From Acidobacteriota bacterium (GTDB lineage Bacteria; Acidobacteriota; Terriglobia; Terriglobales; Acidobacteriaceae), in the NCBI GenBank assembly GCA_003225055.1, contig QIAU01000140.1, positions 1 to 61,690 on the forward strand: a DNA stretch of 61,690 nt, given 5' to 3'. Positions 26,097 to 36,067 of the stretch are shown here, piece by piece (position 1 is the stretch's first letter; every line of letters starts with the position of its first letter). A program made the translations under genes and the position numbers. The notes beneath the pieces are model-generated. The model searched no databases. It was not told the DNA's origin and worked only from the letters and a program-made list of their open reading frames with translations.

Positions 26097-26153
26097 AAAT
26101 GGGAGTGCCTTTTTTGCTTGCTTGGGCGCGATCGATCAAAGTCGTTCGTAGAC

Positions 26154-26243
26154 CACAGCCCCGGAGGGTGAAATAGGTTACCCCGGGGCATAAGCCCTGG
26201 GTAAGTTCAAAAAGATGGAACAAGCCCGGTAGGGGTGGCCCTA
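26154..26243 (+). repeat. Dispersed palindromic repeat between nuoD and nuoE
   Basis: The segment reads CAGCCCCGGAGGGTGAAATA, then a hairpin of TTACCC...GGGC-ATAA-GCCC...GGGTAA (about 26178-26204), and ends AAGCCCGGTAGGGGTGGCCC next to the nuoE ATG. This pattern (GCCCCGGAGGGG...CATAAGCCC...) matches, to my knowledge, families of dispersed intergenic repeats in Acidobacteriota. Its AGGGG supplies the only visible ribosome site for nuoE. Confidence 0.6.
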
Positions 26244-26244
26244 A

Positions 26245-26739
26245 ATGAAATTATCGGATCAATTCGAACAACGCTTCCATGCGATGATCAACCATTATCC
26301 GACCAAGCGTTCGGTGCTCGTTCCCAGCCTGCTTTATGCGCAAGACGAGCTGGGCTACCTGACCGACGAACTCATCGCGGAAATGGCCCAGCGGCTCGAT
26401 CTTACTGATCTGGAAATCCGCAACGTGATCAGCTACTACTCGATGCTCACCACCCAGCCGCGTGGAAAATTCAACGTGCAGGTCTGCACCAATATTGCCT
26501 GCATGCTGCGCGGCGGCGAGGAGATTCTCGATCACTGCAAGAGGAAACTGGGAATCGGTCATAAAGGCACAACGCGCGACGGGTTGTTCTCTTTGGAGGA
26601 AGTCGAATGCATTGGCGCTTGCAGTTGGGCGCCCGCGGCACAGGTCAACTACGACTTCCACGAAAATCTGACGCCGGAGAGGATGAACGAAGTTTTACAG
26701 GACTACAGGAGAAAAGTGCACCAGCAGGAAAATTGCTGA
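26245..26739 (+). CDS. nuoE: NADH-quinone oxidoreductase subunit E
   Basis: 164 residues of the 24-kDa family, a thioredoxin-like domain binding the N1a [2Fe-2S] cluster. The four Cys lie in VQVCTNIACMLRGG and VECIGACSWAPAAQVN (C-x4-C and C-x3-C). It forms the NADH-oxidising module with NuoF. The AGGGG upstream of the start lies in the dispersed repeat. nuoF begins 49 bp downstream after a simple spacer. Confidence 0.96.
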   Translation: MKLSDQFEQRFHAMINHYPTKRSVLVPSLLYAQDELGYLTDELIAEMAQRLDLTDLEIRNVISYYSMLTTQPRGKFNVQVCTNIACMLRGGEEILDHCKRKLGIGHKGTTRDGLFSLEEVECIGACSWAPAAQVNYDFHENLTPERMNEVLQDYRRKVHQQENC

Positions 26740-26788
26740 TTCCTGAACCGAAAACGGGTAATCAGCAATCAGAAATCAGAAATGAACC

Positions 26789-28108
26789 ATGGCTGATCTG
26801 GTTTCCCATCCCGACGAGGTAAAGATCGTCTCCAAGCGCTTCGGCCAGGGGGCGACCGATATCGATCGCTACCTCGAGCTCGACGGCTACAAGGCCGTGC
26901 AAAAAGCGCTTGGCATTGGGCCTGACGCGCTCATCAACGAGGTGAAGAACTCGGGTCTGCGGGGACGGGGCGGCGCCGGATTTAACACCGGCATGAAATG
27001 GTCGTTCGTTCCCAAGCAATCACCCAGGCCGAAATACGTGCTCTGCAACGGCGACGAGAGCGAACCCGGCACCTGCAAGGACCGCCTGATTTTCGAGCAC
27101 GACCCGCATTCGGTCATCGAGGGGGTGGTGATTGCCGGTCTGTCGGTCGAATCCCACGTCGGCTACATCTACATCCGCGGCGAGTACCGATATTTGTCGA
27201 ACATCATGCAGAAGGCAATCAAGGATGCCTATGCACGCGGGTTTCTGGGCAAGAACATTTTCGGCAGCGGCTATGATTTCGATGTGTACTGGCACGGAGG
27301 CGCAGGCGCTTACGAAGTGGGCGAAGAGTCAGCCCTGATGGAGTCGTTGGAAGGTAAGCGAGGCATTCCTCGGATCCGTCCTCCCTTCCCCGCCGTCGTG
27401 GGCCTCTGGGGCGGCCCTACCATCATTAATAATGCTGAGACTTTGGCCAGCGTCCCGCACATCATTCTGGGCGGCGCCGAGTGGTATGCCAGTCTGGGAC
27501 CGCCGAGAAACGGTGGCACGCGCCTGTTTTGCCTGAGCGGCCATGTGGCGCGTCCGGGCGTTTACGAACTGCCTATGGGCTACAACTTGAAAAAGATGAT
27601 TTATGAAGTGGCGGGCGGCATCGCTGATGGCCGGCGACTCAAGGCAGTCGTACCGGGCGGTGCCTCGACTCCCTGTCTTACCGCCGAGGAAGTTGATGTA
27701 CCTATGGATTTCGACTCGTTGATGAAAGCGGGCTCGATGCTGGGTTCCGGTGGGGTGGTCGTGCTCGATGACAGCACGTGCATGGTGAAATTTGCCCTGC
27801 GTACCATGCAGTTCTACCAACACGAGAGCTGTGGGTGGTGCATTCCCTGCCGCGAGGGCACGGATTGGCTGAAGAAGACGCTTGCCCGATTCCATGCCGG
27901 GGAGGGAGTTAAGAAGGACATCGACAACATCCAGTACCTGGCGGAAAACATGCTGGGCCGGACGTTCTGCCCGCTAGGAGACGCGGCCGCGATGCCGACG
28001 ATCGCCTTCATTAAGAAGTTCCGGAAGGAGTTCGAAGATCATCTCGAAGGCAGGCCATGCCCTTTTGAGAAGGAAGGCGTGGTGAAACAGCTGCCGGTAT
28101 TTGCCTAG
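26789..28108 (+). CDS. nuoF: NADH-quinone oxidoreductase subunit F
   Basis: 439 residues of the 51-kDa family, which binds NADH, FMN and the N3 [4Fe-4S] cluster. Seen are the Gly-rich RGRGGAGFNTGMKW, GDESEPGTCKDR, GEESALMESLEGKRG with PPFPA, and the cluster Cys in SCGWCIPCREGTDW and FCPLGDAA. One note: the usual Cys before GEE (YxCGEE) is Val here (YEVGEE). Entry point for electrons from NADH. A second repeat-like spacer separates it from nuoG. Confidence 0.97.
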   Translation: MADLVSHPDEVKIVSKRFGQGATDIDRYLELDGYKAVQKALGIGPDALINEVKNSGLRGRGGAGFNTGMKWSFVPKQSPRPKYVLCNGDESEPGTCKDRLIFEHDPHSVIEGVVIAGLSVESHVGYIYIRGEYRYLSNIMQKAIKDAYARGFLGKNIFGSGYDFDVYWHGGAGAYEVGEESALMESLEGKRGIPRIRPPFPAVVGLWGGPTIINNAETLASVPHIILGGAEWYASLGPPRNGGTRLFCLSGHVARPGVYELPMGYNLKKMIYEVAGGIADGRRLKAVVPGGASTPCLTAEEVDVPMDFDSLMKAGSMLGSGGVVVLDDSTCMVKFALRTMQFYQHESCGWCIPCREGTDWLKKTLARFHAGEGVKKDIDNIQYLAENMLGRTFCPLGDAAAMPTIAFIKKFRKEFEDHLEGRPCPFEKEGVVKQLPVFA

Positions 28109-28185
28109 TGCCGGCGTCTTGCCGGACCGATATCGAGGTGGAACGACAGCCTCACCGCCGCCGCAACGGCGGCGCCACGCAAGGG
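28109..28185 (+). repeat. Repeat-like palindromic spacer between nuoF and nuoG
   Basis: Contains the inverted pair GCCGGCGTC-TTGCCGGAC (about 28110-28127) and the hairpin CCGCCGCCGCAACGGCGGCG (about 28157-28176) around GAGGTGGAACGACAGCC. The arrangement resembles dispersed intergenic repeats of related genomes, different from the one at 26154. Family assignment is from memory. Confidence 0.5.
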
Positions 28186-28189
28186 ACTT

Positions 28190-30547
28190 ATGGCAGATGT
28201 AAACATTACGCTTGACGGCAAGAAGCTCACGGCGCCGGCCGGTACGCTGCTCATTGAGGCGTGCAAGAACGCGGGCATCGAGGTGCCGTCGTTCTGCTAT
28301 TACCCGGGCTTCTCGTTGCAGGGCGCCTGCCGCATGTGCCTGGTCAAAATCGAAAAAGTGCCCAAGCTGCAGACTGCCTGCACCACCGTGATCGGCGAGG
28401 GCATGATCGTCACCACCGATTCGCCCGAGATCCATCAAGCGCGCAAGTCTATGGTTGAACTTCTACTCGGCAACCATCCGCTCGACTGTCCGGTTTGCGA
28501 TGCCGGCGGCGAGTGCGAATTGCAGGACATGACTTTTGCGTATGGCGCGGCCGAGTCCAAGTACATCGATATCAAGAATCATCGCGAAGAGCAGCAGTGG
28601 TCTCCGGTCGTTTACTTCGATCGGCCACGCTGCATCCTGTGCTACCGCTGCGTGCGCGTTTGTGGCGAAGGTATGGACGTATGGGCGCTGGGCATACAGA
28701 ACCGCGGCGTGGCTTCGGTGATTGCGCCCAATAAAGAAGACCATCTCGAATGCGAAGAGTGTGGAATGTGCATCGACATCTGCCCGGTCGGGGCTCTTAC
28801 CTCGGGTGCGTATCGCTACAAGACTCGTCCCTGGGAGATGAAGCACATTGATACGACTTGCACTCACTGTGGCGACGGATGTAGGACGACCCTGGGCGTG
28901 CGCCGCGCCGACACCGGGATCGAGATTGTTCGCGGGGACAATCGTGACAAGAGCGGCATCAATGGAGATTTCCTCTGCATTAAAGGCCGCTACGCGTTCG
29001 ACTTTGTCGACAATGAACAACGCATTAAGCAGCCTCTGATCCGCAAAGACGGGCGGCTGACGCCCTCCTCGTGGGAAGAAGCGTTTGAACTGATCGGAAG
29101 ACGATTCGCGGAGATTTGTGGTCGAGAGGGCGGCCGAGCGATCGGGGTCATCGGTTCCAGCAAAACCAGCAACGAAGAGAACTACCTGCTGCAGAAGTTT
29201 GCCCGGGTGGTGCTCGGTACCAACAACATCGATCACCACCGCACCGGGGACTTCCCTGCTTTCGCTCGGGCTCTGGCCGGCAAGCTGGACGCCACGGCTA
29301 GCATGCGCGATGTCTTCAAGGCGCCAGCCATGCTAGTAATCGGTAATGATCCCACCAACCAGCATCCGCTGCTTGCGTGGCAGATTCGCAATAACGTGCG
29401 CTTGCATCGTTCGCGGCTGTATGTCATCAACTCGCAGCCCATTAAGTTGCGGCGGCAGGCAACGGCCTTCGCGCACATTCCCGCCGGTTCAGAAGCCAAG
29501 CTAGTCGCATTGCTTGCGGGAGACGACTCCGTGCTCGATGTGCTTGTGAGCGAGAACACCCCGCGCGAGGCGTTGCTTTCTCTGCGCGATAGGCTTCGCG
29601 GCGAGCAGAACCTGGTCATCATCTTTGGGGCGGAACTGCGCGGTGAGGAGATGGCTCGGTTGGTGAAGGTCGGCTCCGCTGTTTCCGGAGCAAAGTTCGT
29701 CTGCCTCGGCGACTACGCTAACTCGCGGGGAGCGGCTGACATGGGCCTCTATCCCGACCTGCTGCCCGGGTACTTGCCGGTAACTCAGGGGAAGACATTC
29801 CGGGAGGAGTGGGGCGGGCTACCGGATGCACCCGGCCTCACCATTCCGCAGATGGTCGACGCGGCCAAAGCCGGCCAACTCAAGGCGCTTTATGTAGTCG
29901 GCGCCAATCCGGTCGCGCGCTTCAACATCGACCCGTTCGCATTCGCAAAAAGTTTTGTCGTGATGCAGGACATGTTCCTGACCGAAACCGCTTTGATCGC
30001 CGACGTCGTTTTGCCGGGCGCCAATGCCTATGAGAAGTCCGGCACCTTTACGAACACCTGCGGTGATCTCCAGCTTTTGCGGAAAGCGGGCGAAGTAACC
30101 GGCACCAAACCCGACTTCGAAATCATAGTTCGCATCGCGGAGCGAATGGGGTTCGATGTCCGCAAGCTTGTCCCTTTCGGCGGCGGGATGTGGGCGGATA
30201 TGGGGCAGTCGCGGGGCGCGCAGTCGGGAGAAGCCGACCGCCACAGCGTGTGGCTGGAAGCTCACGGGCTGGAAACCAAGCTGAGTCCCTTTGATCCCAT
30301 GGCCATCCTCGATGAAATTCAGCGGCTGGTGCCGGGATACCATGTCTCACGCAGGACCTTGCTGTCGGGCACCGACCAGCACACCAGGATCGGTGGGCCT
30401 GGCATTCTGCACAATCCCGAACTGATTGTGCCCGCGAACGACGATTTATTCACTTCGGGCACGCTGGGACGCTATTCGCGCGCCTTGAACTCGGTACTCG
30501 AAAACCAGAGGCGCAAGCCGGTGGAGACGGAAGTTGCCGCCGACTAA
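28190..30547 (+). CDS. nuoG: NADH-quinone oxidoreductase subunit G
   Basis: 785 residues. The N-terminal ferredoxin domain (SFCYYPGFSLQGACRMCLVK) holds N1b; HPLDCPVCDAGGECELQDM carries the His/Cys ligands of N5; CILCYRCVRVC and CEECGMCIDICPVGAL hold N4-type Cys. A further C-x2-C-x3-C (CTHCGDGC) with a later FLCIKGRY forms the N7-type site of the molybdopterin-oxidoreductase-like domain that fills the rest. It is the large peripheral-arm subunit that relays electrons from NuoE/F toward NuoI/NuoB, neither of which is encoded here. Confidence 0.97.
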   Translation: MADVNITLDGKKLTAPAGTLLIEACKNAGIEVPSFCYYPGFSLQGACRMCLVKIEKVPKLQTACTTVIGEGMIVTTDSPEIHQARKSMVELLLGNHPLDCPVCDAGGECELQDMTFAYGAAESKYIDIKNHREEQQWSPVVYFDRPRCILCYRCVRVCGEGMDVWALGIQNRGVASVIAPNKEDHLECEECGMCIDICPVGALTSGAYRYKTRPWEMKHIDTTCTHCGDGCRTTLGVRRADTGIEIVRGDNRDKSGINGDFLCIKGRYAFDFVDNEQRIKQPLIRKDGRLTPSSWEEAFELIGRRFAEICGREGGRAIGVIGSSKTSNEENYLLQKFARVVLGTNNIDHHRTGDFPAFARALAGKLDATASMRDVFKAPAMLVIGNDPTNQHPLLAWQIRNNVRLHRSRLYVINSQPIKLRRQATAFAHIPAGSEAKLVALLAGDDSVLDVLVSENTPREALLSLRDRLRGEQNLVIIFGAELRGEEMARLVKVGSAVSGAKFVCLGDYANSRGAADMGLYPDLLPGYLPVTQGKTFREEWGGLPDAPGLTIPQMVDAAKAGQLKALYVVGANPVARFNIDPFAFAKSFVVMQDMFLTETALIADVVLPGANAYEKSGTFTNTCGDLQLLRKAGEVTGTKPDFEIIVRIAERMGFDVRKLVPFGGGMWADMGQSRGAQSGEADRHSVWLEAHGLETKLSPFDPMAILDEIQRLVPGYHVSRRTLLSGTDQHTRIGGPGILHNPELIVPANDDLFTSGTLGRYSRALNSVLENQRRKPVETEVAAD

Positions 30548-30586
30548 ACAACGCTGTCTCAACCCAGGTCAACCTAGGAACGCACT

Positions 30587-31624
30587 TTGAGCATTAGCAC
30601 TTTCGTGATCGTGTCCGTGATCAAGATTGTGATCGCGCTCGCCGTGTTGCTCACCTCTGTAGCCTACAGCGTCTGGCTGGAGCGCAAGGTCCTCGGACAC
30701 ATTCAGAACCGTTGGGGACCTTCCTATGTCGGTCCCTTTGGGCTGCTGCAGCCGCTTGCGGATGGGCTCAAATTCATTTTCAAGGAAGACCTGACGCCGC
30801 CGCACGTGCACAAGGCACTCTACATCGCGGCGCCTATGCTGTCGGTGATTTGCGCGGTAAGCTCCATTGCCGTGATCCCGATCGGCAATTGGGTGGATGT
30901 GGCGGGACTACACATTCCCTTGGAGATCACCGACGTCAACATCGGCCTGCTCGTCATATTGGGTATCACTTCGATGGGTGTGTATGGAGTCGCTCTGGCC
31001 GGGTGGTCCTCGAATAACAAATATTCGCTATTAGGTGGGCTGCGCGCCAGCGCGCAGATGGTGAGCTACGAAATATCACTCGGCTTGTCCCTGATTGGAG
31101 TACTGATCGTCTCGGGCAGCTTCAGCCTGCGCCAGATCGTGGACGCGCAGGGCGGGCGTTTTTGGGGATTCGTTCCGCGCTGGAACGTATTTCACGGCCA
31201 GGAAGTTGCCTTCTTTATCTATCTGATGTCGGCCTATGCCGAAACCAACCGCGTGCCCTTCGATTTGCCCGAGGCAGAAACGGAACTGGTCGCCGGCTAC
31301 CATACCGAATACAGCGCGATGAAGTTCGCCATGTTCTTCATGGCGGAGTACGCCAACATGATTACCGTGGGATGCCTGGCCACGCTGCTCTTCCTGGGCG
31401 GCTGGCACGGCCCGATTGTTGGTCCGCCCTTGGCGCGGGTGATCCTCCCGGTTTTCTGGTTTGGGTTGAAGGTTTTCGGTTTCATGATTCTGTACATCTG
31501 GGTGCGCGGCACGTTGCCGCGGTTCCGCTACGACCAGTTGATGGCCTTCGGTTGGAAGTTTCTGTTCCCGCTGGCGGTGGCGAACCTGGTGGTTACCGCG
31601 CTCGTGGTGGCAGTGAGAGCGTAG
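30587..31624 (+). CDS. nuoH: NADH-quinone oxidoreductase subunit H
   Basis: 345 residues from TTG 30587, with AGGAACGCAC just upstream; no ATG fits better. About eight membrane helices. WLERKVLGHIQNRWGPSYVG and PFGLLQPLADGLKFIFKED form the mouth of the quinone tunnel; YAETNRVPFDLPEAETELVA is the acidic loop. It links the peripheral and membrane arms. nuoI would normally follow but does not: the 75-bp gap to nuoJ holds no gene. Confidence 0.96.
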   Translation: MSISTFVIVSVIKIVIALAVLLTSVAYSVWLERKVLGHIQNRWGPSYVGPFGLLQPLADGLKFIFKEDLTPPHVHKALYIAAPMLSVICAVSSIAVIPIGNWVDVAGLHIPLEITDVNIGLLVILGITSMGVYGVALAGWSSNNKYSLLGGLRASAQMVSYEISLGLSLIGVLIVSGSFSLRQIVDAQGGRFWGFVPRWNVFHGQEVAFFIYLMSAYAETNRVPFDLPEAETELVAGYHTEYSAMKFAMFFMAEYANMITVGCLATLLFLGGWHGPIVGPPLARVILPVFWFGLKVFGFMILYIWVRGTLPRFRYDQLMAFGWKFLFPLAVANLVVTALVVAVRA

Positions 31625-31699
31625 GAAAGGTCTCAGGCGTCGGCTATCAGGGTTCAGGGTTTTTAGCCTGCGACTTGAAGACCGTCGACCGGAAAACTC

Positions 31700-32224
31700 A
31701 TGCTTCATCTTGCACTATTCTCGATCTTTGGCGCGATCTGTGTGGCGGGAGCGGTGAATGTGCTCATTCAGCGCCACCCCATCAATAGCGCGCTCTCGCT
31801 GATCGCGGTTCTCGCATCACTGGCGGTCGAGTACCTGCTGCTGGGCGCCGAGTTCCTGGCTGCGGTGCAGGTTATTGTCTATGCGGGCGCCATCATGGTG
31901 CTCTTCGTCTTCACCATCATGCTTCTCAACGCCGGAGAAGAAGAGCGCACGCGCGGCAGCCGGGTGGCAATTGTCTTTGGGATCCCCGGCATGTTGGTGG
32001 GCGGCATTCTTGTAGCTTGGGCGCTGTTGCGTTATTCGGGAACGGGTCCGGTCTCGGTGGGTGTGCTACCCGGCCCCCCCAACACGATCGCACAACTCCT
32101 GTTCCACGATTTCCTACTCCCCTTCGAAGTCACCTCATTGCTCATCCTGATTGCGATCATGGGCGCGGTTGTCCTGGCCAGAGGTGAGGAGACACCCCGC
32201 CCTGCTACCAAGGAGCAAGGCTGA
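31700..32224 (+). CDS. nuoJ: NADH-quinone oxidoreductase subunit J
   Basis: 174 residues, five membrane helices. [20 protein letters not shown] and [20 protein letters not shown] contain the conserved helix-3 pi-bulge region that helps couple quinone chemistry to proton pumping. Ends in a short polar tail. Its TGA overlaps the nuoK ATG (TGATG), so the two are translationally coupled. Confidence 0.95.
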   Translation: MLHLALFSIFGAICVAGAVNVLIQRHPINSALSLIAVLASLAVEYLLLGAEFLAAVQVIVYAGAIMVLFVFTIMLLNAGEEERTRGSRVAIVFGIPGMLVGGILVAWALLRYSGTGPVSVGVLPGPPNTIAQLLFHDFLLPFEVTSLLILIAIMGAVVLARGEETPRPATKEQG

Positions 32225-32526
32225 TGGTTCCACTTTCTTACTACCTGGTGCTGAGCGGCATCCTGTTTGCCTGCGGTGTTACCGGATTTCTGATCAAGCG
32301 CAACATTATTACGATCTTCATGTCGATTGAGTTGATGCTCAATGGCGTGAATCTGTCGTTCGTTGCCTTCGCTGCCCGCTGGCACGCGTTAAGGGGACAA
32401 GTGTTTGTCTTTTTTGTCATGGTCGTTGCGGCTGCCGAGGCGGCGGTTGGACTAGCCATCATCATTGCCGTCTATCGCACCCGCGAGACTTTGAACGTGG
32501 ATCAAATGAATCTACTCAAACTATGA
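32224..32526 (+). CDS. nuoK: NADH-quinone oxidoreductase subunit K
   Basis: 100 residues, three membrane helices, the usual size. The conserved membrane Glu residues lie in [19 protein letters not shown] and [19 protein letters not shown], and form part of the proton path between NuoH and NuoN. Overlaps nuoJ (TGATG) and nuoL (ATGA). Confidence 0.96.
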   Translation: MVPLSYYLVLSGILFACGVTGFLIKRNIITIFMSIELMLNGVNLSFVAFAARWHALRGQVFVFFVMVVAAAEAAVGLAIIIAVYRTRETLNVDQMNLLKL

Positions 32527-34556
32527 CGGCCAACCTGCACCTTTGGCTCATTCCGGCATTGCCGTTAATCGGCGCCGCCAGCAACGGCTTGATGGGGCGA
32601 CGCTCGTCTCGGCGGGCAGTCTCGTTCATTGCGCTAGTGTTTTGCGGCGGAGCCTTCGCCTGGGCGCTTTACGTCGCCTCCCGCTTCTCTTCCTTAACCC
32701 TTCCACACGCGGAGACTTTGGGTCCTTGGATCCGCGTGGGCGGTTTCAGCGCCGACTTCGCCTTCTATCTTGACCCGCTCTCGTTGATAATGCTGCTGGT
32801 TGTCACCGGCGTTGGCTTTCTCATTCATATCTATTCGATCGGCTACATGTGGGAAGAGGGCGGGTATTACCGGTTTTTCTCCTACCTGAATCTGTTCATG
32901 TTCTTCATGCTGACGCTGGTATTGGCGGACAACTATCTGCTGCTGTTCATTGGCTGGGAGGGGGTCGGCTTGGCGTCGTACCTGCTGATCGGATTCTGGT
33001 TTACGAAGGACTCGGCAGCGTCGGCGGGCAAGAAAGCATTCATCGTTAACCGTATCGGAGACTTCGGCTTCCTGATCGGTCTCTTCCTTTTGATCAAGCA
33101 TTTCGGTTCGCTGAACTTTGATCGCGTGTTTCCTCCAGTTGCGCAGATGAAGGCGGAAACGGCGGGAGCCGGATGGGTAACGGCGATCGGCCTGCTGCTC
33201 ATGGTAGGGGCGGCGGGAAAATCAGCGCAGCTGCCCCTCTATGTCTGGCTGCCCGACGCCATGGAGGGACCGACTCCTGTCTCAGCCCTGATCCACGCGG
33301 CCACCATGGTGACCGCCGGCGTTTACATGGTGGCGCGCTCTCACGTGATCTACGAGCGCGCTCCGGAGGCCCTGACCCTGGTGGCGATTGTAGGCGTGCT
33401 CACCGCCTTGTTCGCGGCCACAATCGGCGTTGCGCAAACCGATATCAAGAAAGTTCTCGCTTATTCCACCATTTCGCAGCTCGGCTACATGTTCCTGGGT
33501 TGCGGCGTGGCTGCCTTCTCGGCCGGCATCTTTCACCTGATGACGCACGCCTTCTTTAAGGGCCTGCTGTTCCTCGCAGCAGGATCGGTAATCCATGCTT
33601 TAGGCGGCGAACAGGACATGCGGCGAATGGGAGGTTTGCGGCACCACATCCCCTGGACCTTTTGGACCATGACGGTGGCTACTCTCGCGATTGCGGGCAT
33701 ACCGCCGCTGGCGGGCTTCTTCAGCAAGGACGAAATCCTGTGGCGCGCCTACCAGGCGAGTTGGATCTATTGGCTGATCGGGGTCTCTACCGCTTTTCTG
33801 ACATCATTTTACATGTTCCGCCTGCTGTTCCTGACCTTCTTCGGTGAATATCGCGGTGCGGTCGCGGCGGGCCCGGAACACGGTCGAGGTCACGGGCTCC
33901 ACGATGCTCCCGGCCATGGCGGACACGGCCACATTCATGAGAGTCCCACGGTGATGCTCTTGCCTCTGGTGATTCTGGCAATACTTTCCCTAGCCGGCGG
34001 ATGGGTTGGAATCCCAGGGTCGCTGGGGGGGGGAAATCGTTTCGACAAATTCCTTGCGCCCGTGTTCGACACGACGGCGATTGCTCAGAATCGGGAACAT
34101 GCGGTTCCGGGAGAGCAGGTCCCGCCTGAAAGCGAAGGACCCGCGACAGAGACCGGACGGGGCACGGAGTTGATGTTCACCGGCGTTTCGGTGGCGGCAG
34201 CCGCGCTGGGGCTTCTCCTCGCCTGGCTGCTGTATCTGCGCAATCCGGAGCTACCCCAAAAGATTGCCGACGCCCTGGGCGGATTCTACGGGGCCGTTCT
34301 CAACAAGTACTACGTGGATGAGCTCTATGCCGTTCTCTTCGTCAAGCCACTCGTCGACGGCTCGGCAAGAATTCTGTGGCAAGCAATGGACCAGGGAGTG
34401 ATCGATCGCACCATTAACGACGGCGCCGACGGCGCCCGCCATCTCTCCGACAATGTCCGGCACATGCAGTCCGGAAACCTGCGCTCCTATGCGGGGTGGG
34501 TGGCGGCAGGAGCCGCGGTGGTCATCGCCTACATGGTGTGGACGGGGCTGCGATGA
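32523..34556 (+). CDS. nuoL: NADH-quinone oxidoreductase subunit L
   Basis: 677 residues, an antiporter-like subunit with some 14-16 membrane helices and a long C-terminal part that forms the lateral helix. Key segments: [20 protein letters not shown] with the pumping Glu, and [20 protein letters not shown] with the conserved His. One loop is strikingly His-rich ([20 protein letters not shown], around residue 460), which is unusual in length but common as a lineage feature. Starts in ATGA with nuoK, ends in ATGA with nuoM. Confidence 0.96.
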   Translation: MTANLHLWLIPALPLIGAASNGLMGRRSSRRAVSFIALVFCGGAFAWALYVASRFSSLTLPHAETLGPWIRVGGFSADFAFYLDPLSLIMLLVVTGVGFLIHIYSIGYMWEEGGYYRFFSYLNLFMFFMLTLVLADNYLLLFIGWEGVGLASYLLIGFWFTKDSAASAGKKAFIVNRIGDFGFLIGLFLLIKHFGSLNFDRVFPPVAQMKAETAGAGWVTAIGLLLMVGAAGKSAQLPLYVWLPDAMEGPTPVSALIHAATMVTAGVYMVARSHVIYERAPEALTLVAIVGVLTALFAATIGVAQTDIKKVLAYSTISQLGYMFLGCGVAAFSAGIFHLMTHAFFKGLLFLAAGSVIHALGGEQDMRRMGGLRHHIPWTFWTMTVATLAIAGIPPLAGFFSKDEILWRAYQASWIYWLIGVSTAFLTSFYMFRLLFLTFFGEYRGAVAAGPEHGRGHGLHDAPGHGGHGHIHESPTVMLLPLVILAILSLAGGWVGIPGSLGGGNRFDKFLAPVFDTTAIAQNREHAVPGEQVPPESEGPATETGRGTELMFTGVSVAAAALGLLLAWLLYLRNPELPQKIADALGGFYGAVLNKYYVDELYAVLFVKPLVDGSARILWQAMDQGVIDRTINDGADGARHLSDNVRHMQSGNLRSYAGWVAAGAAVVIAYMVWTGLR

Positions 34557-36067
34557 ATATCGAAACCCTCAGCCCGTTCGTATTGAGTCTGATCACGTTC
34601 GTTCCCGCGGGAGGCGCACTGTTGCTGGTTTTATTTCCGCGGCGTGACCGGGATATTCGCCTGTTCGCGCTCGTCGTCTCGCTACTCGCCTTCATTCTCT
34701 CGCTGCATCTTCCGGCGCATCTGGTTCGCAGCCAGCCTGGCTTCCAATTCGAAGTCAACAGCCAATGGATCACGAGCCCCAATATTCACTACCACATGGG
34801 CGTCGACGGCTTCTCCCTGTGGCTGGTGCTGCTGACGACGTTTCTGACGCCGCTGTGCGTCCTGATCTCATGGCGTATTCACGATCGGGTGAAGGAGTTC
34901 TTTGTCCTGCTGCTGGTGCTGGAGACGGCACTGATCGGCGTGTTCACTGCGCTTGATCTGTTCCTCTTCTATTTCTTCTGGGAAGCCACGCTGATCCCCA
35001 TGGCCCTGCTCATCGGCATCTTCGGGCACGAACGGCGGGTCTACGCTGCCGTCAAATTCTTCCTGTTTACGATGATTGCGTCTGTATTTATGCTGGCAGC
35101 AATTTTGTGGCTCTACGCCAAAGTCGGCAGCTTCGATTTTGTTACGATCCAGAACGCGATCCGCACTGGCCAGGTTTCGAACTTCGCTGCCGCTTCTCTC
35201 TGGCTTTTCCTCGGATTTTTCGCTGCCTTCGCTGTGAAAGTGCCGCTGTTCCCGCTCCACACCTGGTTACCCGATGCGCACGTGGAAGCGCCCACCGCCG
35301 GTTCGGTGCTGCTGGCCGGTGTTCTGCTGAAGATGGGCACCTACGGCATGTTGCGCTTTAACTTGGGCCTATTCCCCGAGCAATCTCGGCGCAATGCCCC
35401 GTGGATTATGGCGTTGGCTCTGATGGGCATCATTTATGGCGCGCTGGTTGCCATGGTGCAGCCCAACCTGAAGAAGCTGATCGCCTACTCCTCGATCAGC
35501 CATCTCGGCTTCGTGGTGCTCGGCATATTCAGCTTCACGGGTGCGGGGTGGGACGGCGCCATGTTCGTTATGCTGGCTCACGGCATCTCGACGGGCGCTC
35601 TGTTTATGCTGGCGGGTATTCTTCACGAGCGCCGCCATACCTACGCGATTCGCGAGTTCGGCGGCCTGGCCACGCCCATGCCGATTTACGCTGCGCTCTT
35701 CTTATTTATGGTTCTGTCCTCGGTTGGACTGCCACTGCTCAATGGCTTTGTCGGCGAGTTTCTGGTGCTTAGCGGAACGTTTCGCGCCCATCCGGTCTAT
35801 GGGATTTTGGGCGCCACTGGCGTTATCTGGAGCGCCTGTTACCTGCTGTGGATGTACCAGCGTGTCTTCTTCGGCAAAGTCACCCAGGAAGCAAATAGCA
35901 CACTCGAGGACCTCAACCTATTCGAGCGCGCTGCTCTGTGGCCAACCATCGTGATGGCATTGCTGATGGGAGTTGCGCCCTTGCTCTGGCTGGGTGTTAT
36001 CGATCCCGCCGTCCGGAACGCGCTGGAGCCGTTGGCGCGAGTTGCCAGCAAAATGGTGGGGCAATGA
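34553..36067 (+). CDS. nuoM: NADH-quinone oxidoreductase subunit M
   Basis: 504 residues from ATG 34553, in the ATGA overlap with nuoL. Antiporter-like subunit with about 14 helices. The hallmark FWEATLIPMALLIGIFGHER carries the pumping Glu; VPLFPLHTWLPDAHVEAPTA and LIAYSSISHLGFVVLGIFSF hold the Lys/His channel residues. Each antiporter-like subunit is thought to move one proton per NADH. Overlaps nuoN by ATGA. Confidence 0.96.
   Translation: MNIETLSPFVLSLITFVPAGGALLLVLFPRRDRDIRLFALVVSLLAFILSLHLPAHLVRSQPGFQFEVNSQWITSPNIHYHMGVDGFSLWLVLLTTFLTPLCVLISWRIHDRVKEFFVLLLVLETALIGVFTALDLFLFYFFWEATLIPMALLIGIFGHERRVYAAVKFFLFTMIASVFMLAAILWLYAKVGSFDFVTIQNAIRTGQVSNFAAASLWLFLGFFAAFAVKVPLFPLHTWLPDAHVEAPTAGSVLLAGVLLKMGTYGMLRFNLGLFPEQSRRNAPWIMALALMGIIYGALVAMVQPNLKKLIAYSSISHLGFVVLGIFSFTGAGWDGAMFVMLAHGISTGALFMLAGILHERRHTYAIREFGGLATPMPIYAALFLFMVLSSVGLPLLNGFVGEFLVLSGTFRAHPVYGILGATGVIWSACYLLWMYQRVFFGKVTQEANSTLEDLNLFERAALWPTIVMALLMGVAPLLWLGVIDPAVRNALEPLARVASKMVGQ

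Noticed and set aside
33886-33945. His-rich segment in nuoL as a separate metal-binding insertion
   Set aside because: It lies in a loop of a full-length, in-frame NuoL; such loops vary among lineages, so no insertion is needed to explain it.
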